Shown here: piece after piece, positions 6,052-7,556 of the stretch
Numbering within the stretch: position 1 is the first letter of the stretch
How the letters are laid out: each line of letters begins with the position of its first letter
NCBI GenBank assembly: GCA_003476595.1
Contig: DMTU01000026.1
Location: 1 to 7,556, forward strand
Length of the DNA: 7,556 nt
From: Acidimicrobiaceae bacterium
Lineage (GTDB): Bacteria; Actinomycetota; Acidimicrobiia; Acidimicrobiales; Salinilacustritrichaceae
Direction of reading: 5' to 3'
Translations under genes and position numbers: made by a program
The notes under the pieces: model-generated
The model's input: only the letters and a program-made list of their open reading frames with translations
The model's database searches: none
Told to the model about the DNA's origin: nothing

Positions 6052-7163
6052 CAGGTCCTCCACCGTCGGTAGGCGAGCGCATCGCCGCAGACGACGAGCA
6101 CGACGACGAGCGCCTGCAGCATCGACACGGCCGACACGGGGAGCGCGAAGTCGCGCTGGGCCGACTCGGCGCCGATGAGCATCGCCGAGAGCAGGACGCC
6201 GGAGACCACGACGCCCACGGGGTGCAGGCGCCCGACGAGCGCGACGGTGATGGCGGCGAACCCGAAGCCGGGGCTGAGCCCCTGGATCAGCCGGCCCTGC
6301 ACGCCCGCGACCTGGATGTAGCCGGCGATGCCGGCGAGACCACCGGACAGCAGCAGCACCCGGGTGGCGATGCGGGCGGCCGGCAGCTCGTTGGCCTCCA
6401 GCGCCTCGCTGTTGTGGCCCATGGCGCGAACCCGGAAGCCGAACCGGGTGCGCTGCAGGACCAGCCACGCCACCGGGGCGACGACGGCGGCGAGGAGCAC
6501 GCCGACGTGGAGGCGGACGTCGCCGATCACCGGCAGCTCGGCCCCGCCGAGCACCCGGCTCTGCGGGAGGATGCCGGCGGGGTCCTTCAGCGGAACGCGC
6601 ACCGCGTACGCGAGCAGCGCCTCGGCGACATAGACGAGGAGGAGCGTCGAGATGACGACGCTGGCCCCGAACCGGTTGCCGAACCAGGCGGCGAGCCCGG
6701 CCCACGCGGCGCCGGCGACCGCACCCATGGCGATCGACGTCACGATGAGCACGGGGCCGGGGAGCGACCCGGCCGGCCCGGTCGCCCACGCCGTGGCCGC
6801 GGTGGCACCGACCAGCAGCTGGCCCTCGGGACCGATGTTGTACACGCGGGCCCGGTAGGCGAAGGAGAGGCCGACGGCGATCAGGACGACCGGGCAGGCC
6901 CGGGTGAGCGTGTCCCGCCATCCGAAGCGAGAGCCCGTGACGCCCTCGACCATCGAGCGGTAGACGTCGAGCGGCGGGTGGCCCTCGACGGCGATGACGA
7001 TCGCTCCCACGAGCAGGGCGATGACGACGGCACCGACCGGGACACCGAGGGCGCGGCCCGCACGGCGCCGCCGGGATGCGGTCGCCGGCGGCACCGGCGT
7101 GGGATCGGGTGCAGGGGGCGGCGGCGCCACGGTGGTCGGCGGCGCGCTCACGACGTCGGTCAC
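6051..7163 (-). CDS. ABC transporter permease 1, BMP/nucleoside family
   Basis: This 370-residue membrane protein is the YufP-like partner permease. The diagnostic motif YRARVYNIGPEGQLLVGA (103-120) corresponds to the NxxxEGxxxxGA box of permease 2. Further family blocks are RAMGHNSEALEANEL (246-260, a likely cytoplasmic coupling loop) and FGFAAITVALVGRLHPVGV (300-318). Hydrophobic segments run at about 41-59, 89-101, 113-130, 137-160, 168-187, 218-236, 268-288, 300-312, 314-333 and 346-360. The N-terminus has an unusual Pro/Ala/Thr-rich stretch (about 7-30) followed by an Arg cluster (31-34) before the first membrane segment, presumably a cytoplasmic tail. The start is GTG at 7163, overlapping the ATPase stop as GTGA, with GGAGG 7 nt upstream. 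It would assemble with permease 2 and the ATPase in the cytoplasmic membrane. Confidence 0.93.
   Translation of the reverse strand: MTDVVSAPPTTVAPPPPAPDPTPVPPATASRRRRAGRALGVPVGAVVIALLVGAIVIAVEGHPPLDVYRSMVEGVTGSRFGWRDTLTRACPVVLIAVGLSFAYRARVYNIGPEGQLLVGATAATAWATGPAGSLPGPVLIVTSIAMGAVAGAAWAGLAAWFGNRFGASVVISTLLLVYVAEALLAYAVRVPLKDPAGILPQSRVLGGAELPVIGDVRLHVGVLLAAVVAPVAWLVLQRTRFGFRVRAMGHNSEALEANELPAARIATRVLLLSGGLAGIAGYIQVAGVQGRLIQGLSPGFGFAAITVALVGRLHPVGVVVSGVLLSAMLIGAESAQRDFALPVSAVSMLQALVVVLVVCGDALAYRRWRT
6057..6061 (-). promoter_or_regulatory. Shine-Dalgarno GGAGG for permease 2
   Basis: GGAGG lies 5 nt before the ATG at 6051, inside the last codons of permease 1. It fixes the permease 2 start at 6051 rather than anywhere in the long upstream open frame. 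Confidence 0.7.
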
Positions 7164-7556
7164 GATGCGACCTCCAGGTGTTCCTCGCCGGTCATGGCGA
7201 GGCCGATGGCCAGGCGGTCGTAGGGCGGGTGGAAGGGTCCGACCAGCCGGCCCCCGGACGCGACGAGGATCTCGTCGGCCACCTCGAACAGCTCGTCGAG
7301 CTCAGAACCCATCCAGACGACGGCAGCGCCGGCGGCCGCACGCTCGAGCACCCGGCGCGACACCCCGGCGGCGGCCTCCGGGTCGAGGCCCCGGGTGGGG
7401 TGGCAGGCGAGCACGAGCCCGGGGTCCCCGTCCAGCTCCCGCGCCAGCACCACCTTCTGCGCGTTGCCACCGGACAGGGCGCTCGCCGGCGTGCTGGGGC
7501 CGTTGCCGCGCACGTCCCAGTCGGCCAGGCGGGGGGCGGCCTGGCGCCGGCGGTCA
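7160..7556 (-). CDS. ABC transporter ATP-binding protein, C-terminal part (5' end outside window)
   Basis: The frame runs off the right edge; the last 131 residues are visible. They match the second nucleotide-binding half of a sugar/nucleoside-type tandem ATPase (RbsA/YufO class). The ABC signature ALSGGNAQKVVLARE is followed by the Walker B region LVLACHPTRGLDPEA and the switch region WMGSELDELFEVADEILV. As in the second half of many relatives, the usual Walker B acidic residues and the switch histidine are replaced (LACHPT; SELDEL), so this half is probably a degenerate site paired with a catalytic first half. That half, with its Walker A, lies off-window. The protein would power import through the two downstream permeases. 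Its stop overlaps the permease 1 GTG start. A GTG inside the frame at 7513 is not the real start, because the sequence upstream continues the same domain. Confidence 0.92.
   Translation of the reverse strand, partial: DRRRQAAPRLADWDVRGNGPSTPASALSGGNAQKVVLARELDGDPGLVLACHPTRGLDPEAAAGVSRRVLERAAAGAAVVWMGSELDELFEVADEILVASGGRLVGPFHPPYDRLAIGLAMTGEEHLEVAS
7171..7175 (-). promoter_or_regulatory. Shine-Dalgarno GGAGG for permease 1
   Basis: GGAGG lies 7 nt before the GTG at 7163, inside the end of the ATPase gene. It supports the non-ATG start that overlaps the ATPase stop. Confidence 0.7.

Larger units (their letters stand above)
2192..7556 (-). other. Putative six-gene uptake-and-oxidation operon (continues off-window)
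   Basis: Six consecutive minus-strand genes are packed without room for internal promoters. The junctions, from right to left, are: ATPase to permease 1, a 4-bp GTGA overlap; permease 1 to permease 2, a 1-bp TGATG overlap; permease 2 to Rieske oxygenase, a 19-bp gap; Rieske to oxygenase B, a GTGA overlap; oxygenase B to oxygenase A, an ATGA overlap. The promoter, any regulator and, by family custom, a BMP-type substrate-binding lipoprotein would lie beyond 7556. Joining an importer to three iron-dependent oxygenases suggests catabolism of an imported small molecule. Co-transcription is inferred from spacing only. Confidence 0.75.

Noticed and set aside
4927..6072. Plus-strand open frame opposite permease 2
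   Set aside because: Antisense shadow of a membrane protein; Glu/Gly/Arg-rich and highly charged, without family motifs.
6052..6921. N-terminal extension of the permease 2 reading frame
   Set aside because: The extension is an Arg-rich out-of-frame copy of permease 1. The ATG at 6051 with its GGAGG and the conserved permease N-terminus mark the true start.
6222..7223. Plus-strand open frame opposite permease 1
   Set aside because: Charged, low-complexity antisense translation; the minus strand carries conserved permease motifs.

Overview
The window is very GC-rich. Its codons mostly end in G or C, it uses several GTG starts, and genes overlap at ATGA, GTGA and TGATG junctions. This fits a high-GC actinobacterium (a free-living or acidimicrobial-type lineage is possible), but no rRNA or marker gene is present to fix the taxon. 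No tRNA, rRNA, CRISPR array or classical IS transposase was seen.

Left part (1-1724, + strand): two tyrosine recombinase genes in tandem. The first is cut by the window edge and the second is complete, and they overlap by 4 bp. The second carries a cysteine-rich C-terminal tail after the catalytic domain. This resembles the multi-recombinase cassettes of RIT ('recombinase in trio') and Tn554-like mobile elements, so the left part is probably the right-hand end of a mobile element.

Junction (1725-2191): about 470 bp with no convincing complete gene. It holds a strong imperfect palindrome at 1789-1818 and, at 1982-2152, a short stretch that reads like the C-terminal end of an unidentified protein. 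It separates two convergent transcription units.

Right part (2192-7556, - strand, reading right to left): a compact six-gene operon. It comprises the second half of a sugar/nucleoside-type ABC ATPase (partial), two membrane permeases of the BMP/nucleoside ABC family, a Rieske non-heme iron oxygenase, and two tandem, diverged isopenicillin-N-synthase-like Fe(II)/2-oxoglutarate oxygenases. Neighbouring genes overlap or are at most 19 bp apart, so they are probably co-transcribed and translationally coupled.

The simplest reading is an uptake-plus-oxidation module. An ABC importer whose relatives mostly carry nucleosides or nucleobases brings in a small nitrogenous substrate, and three iron oxygenases hydroxylate or dealkylate it. 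The substrate cannot be read from the sequence; a modified (for example methylated) purine or pyrimidine is a working guess. The Rieske reductase/ferredoxin partners, the substrate-binding lipoprotein and any regulator are not in the window.
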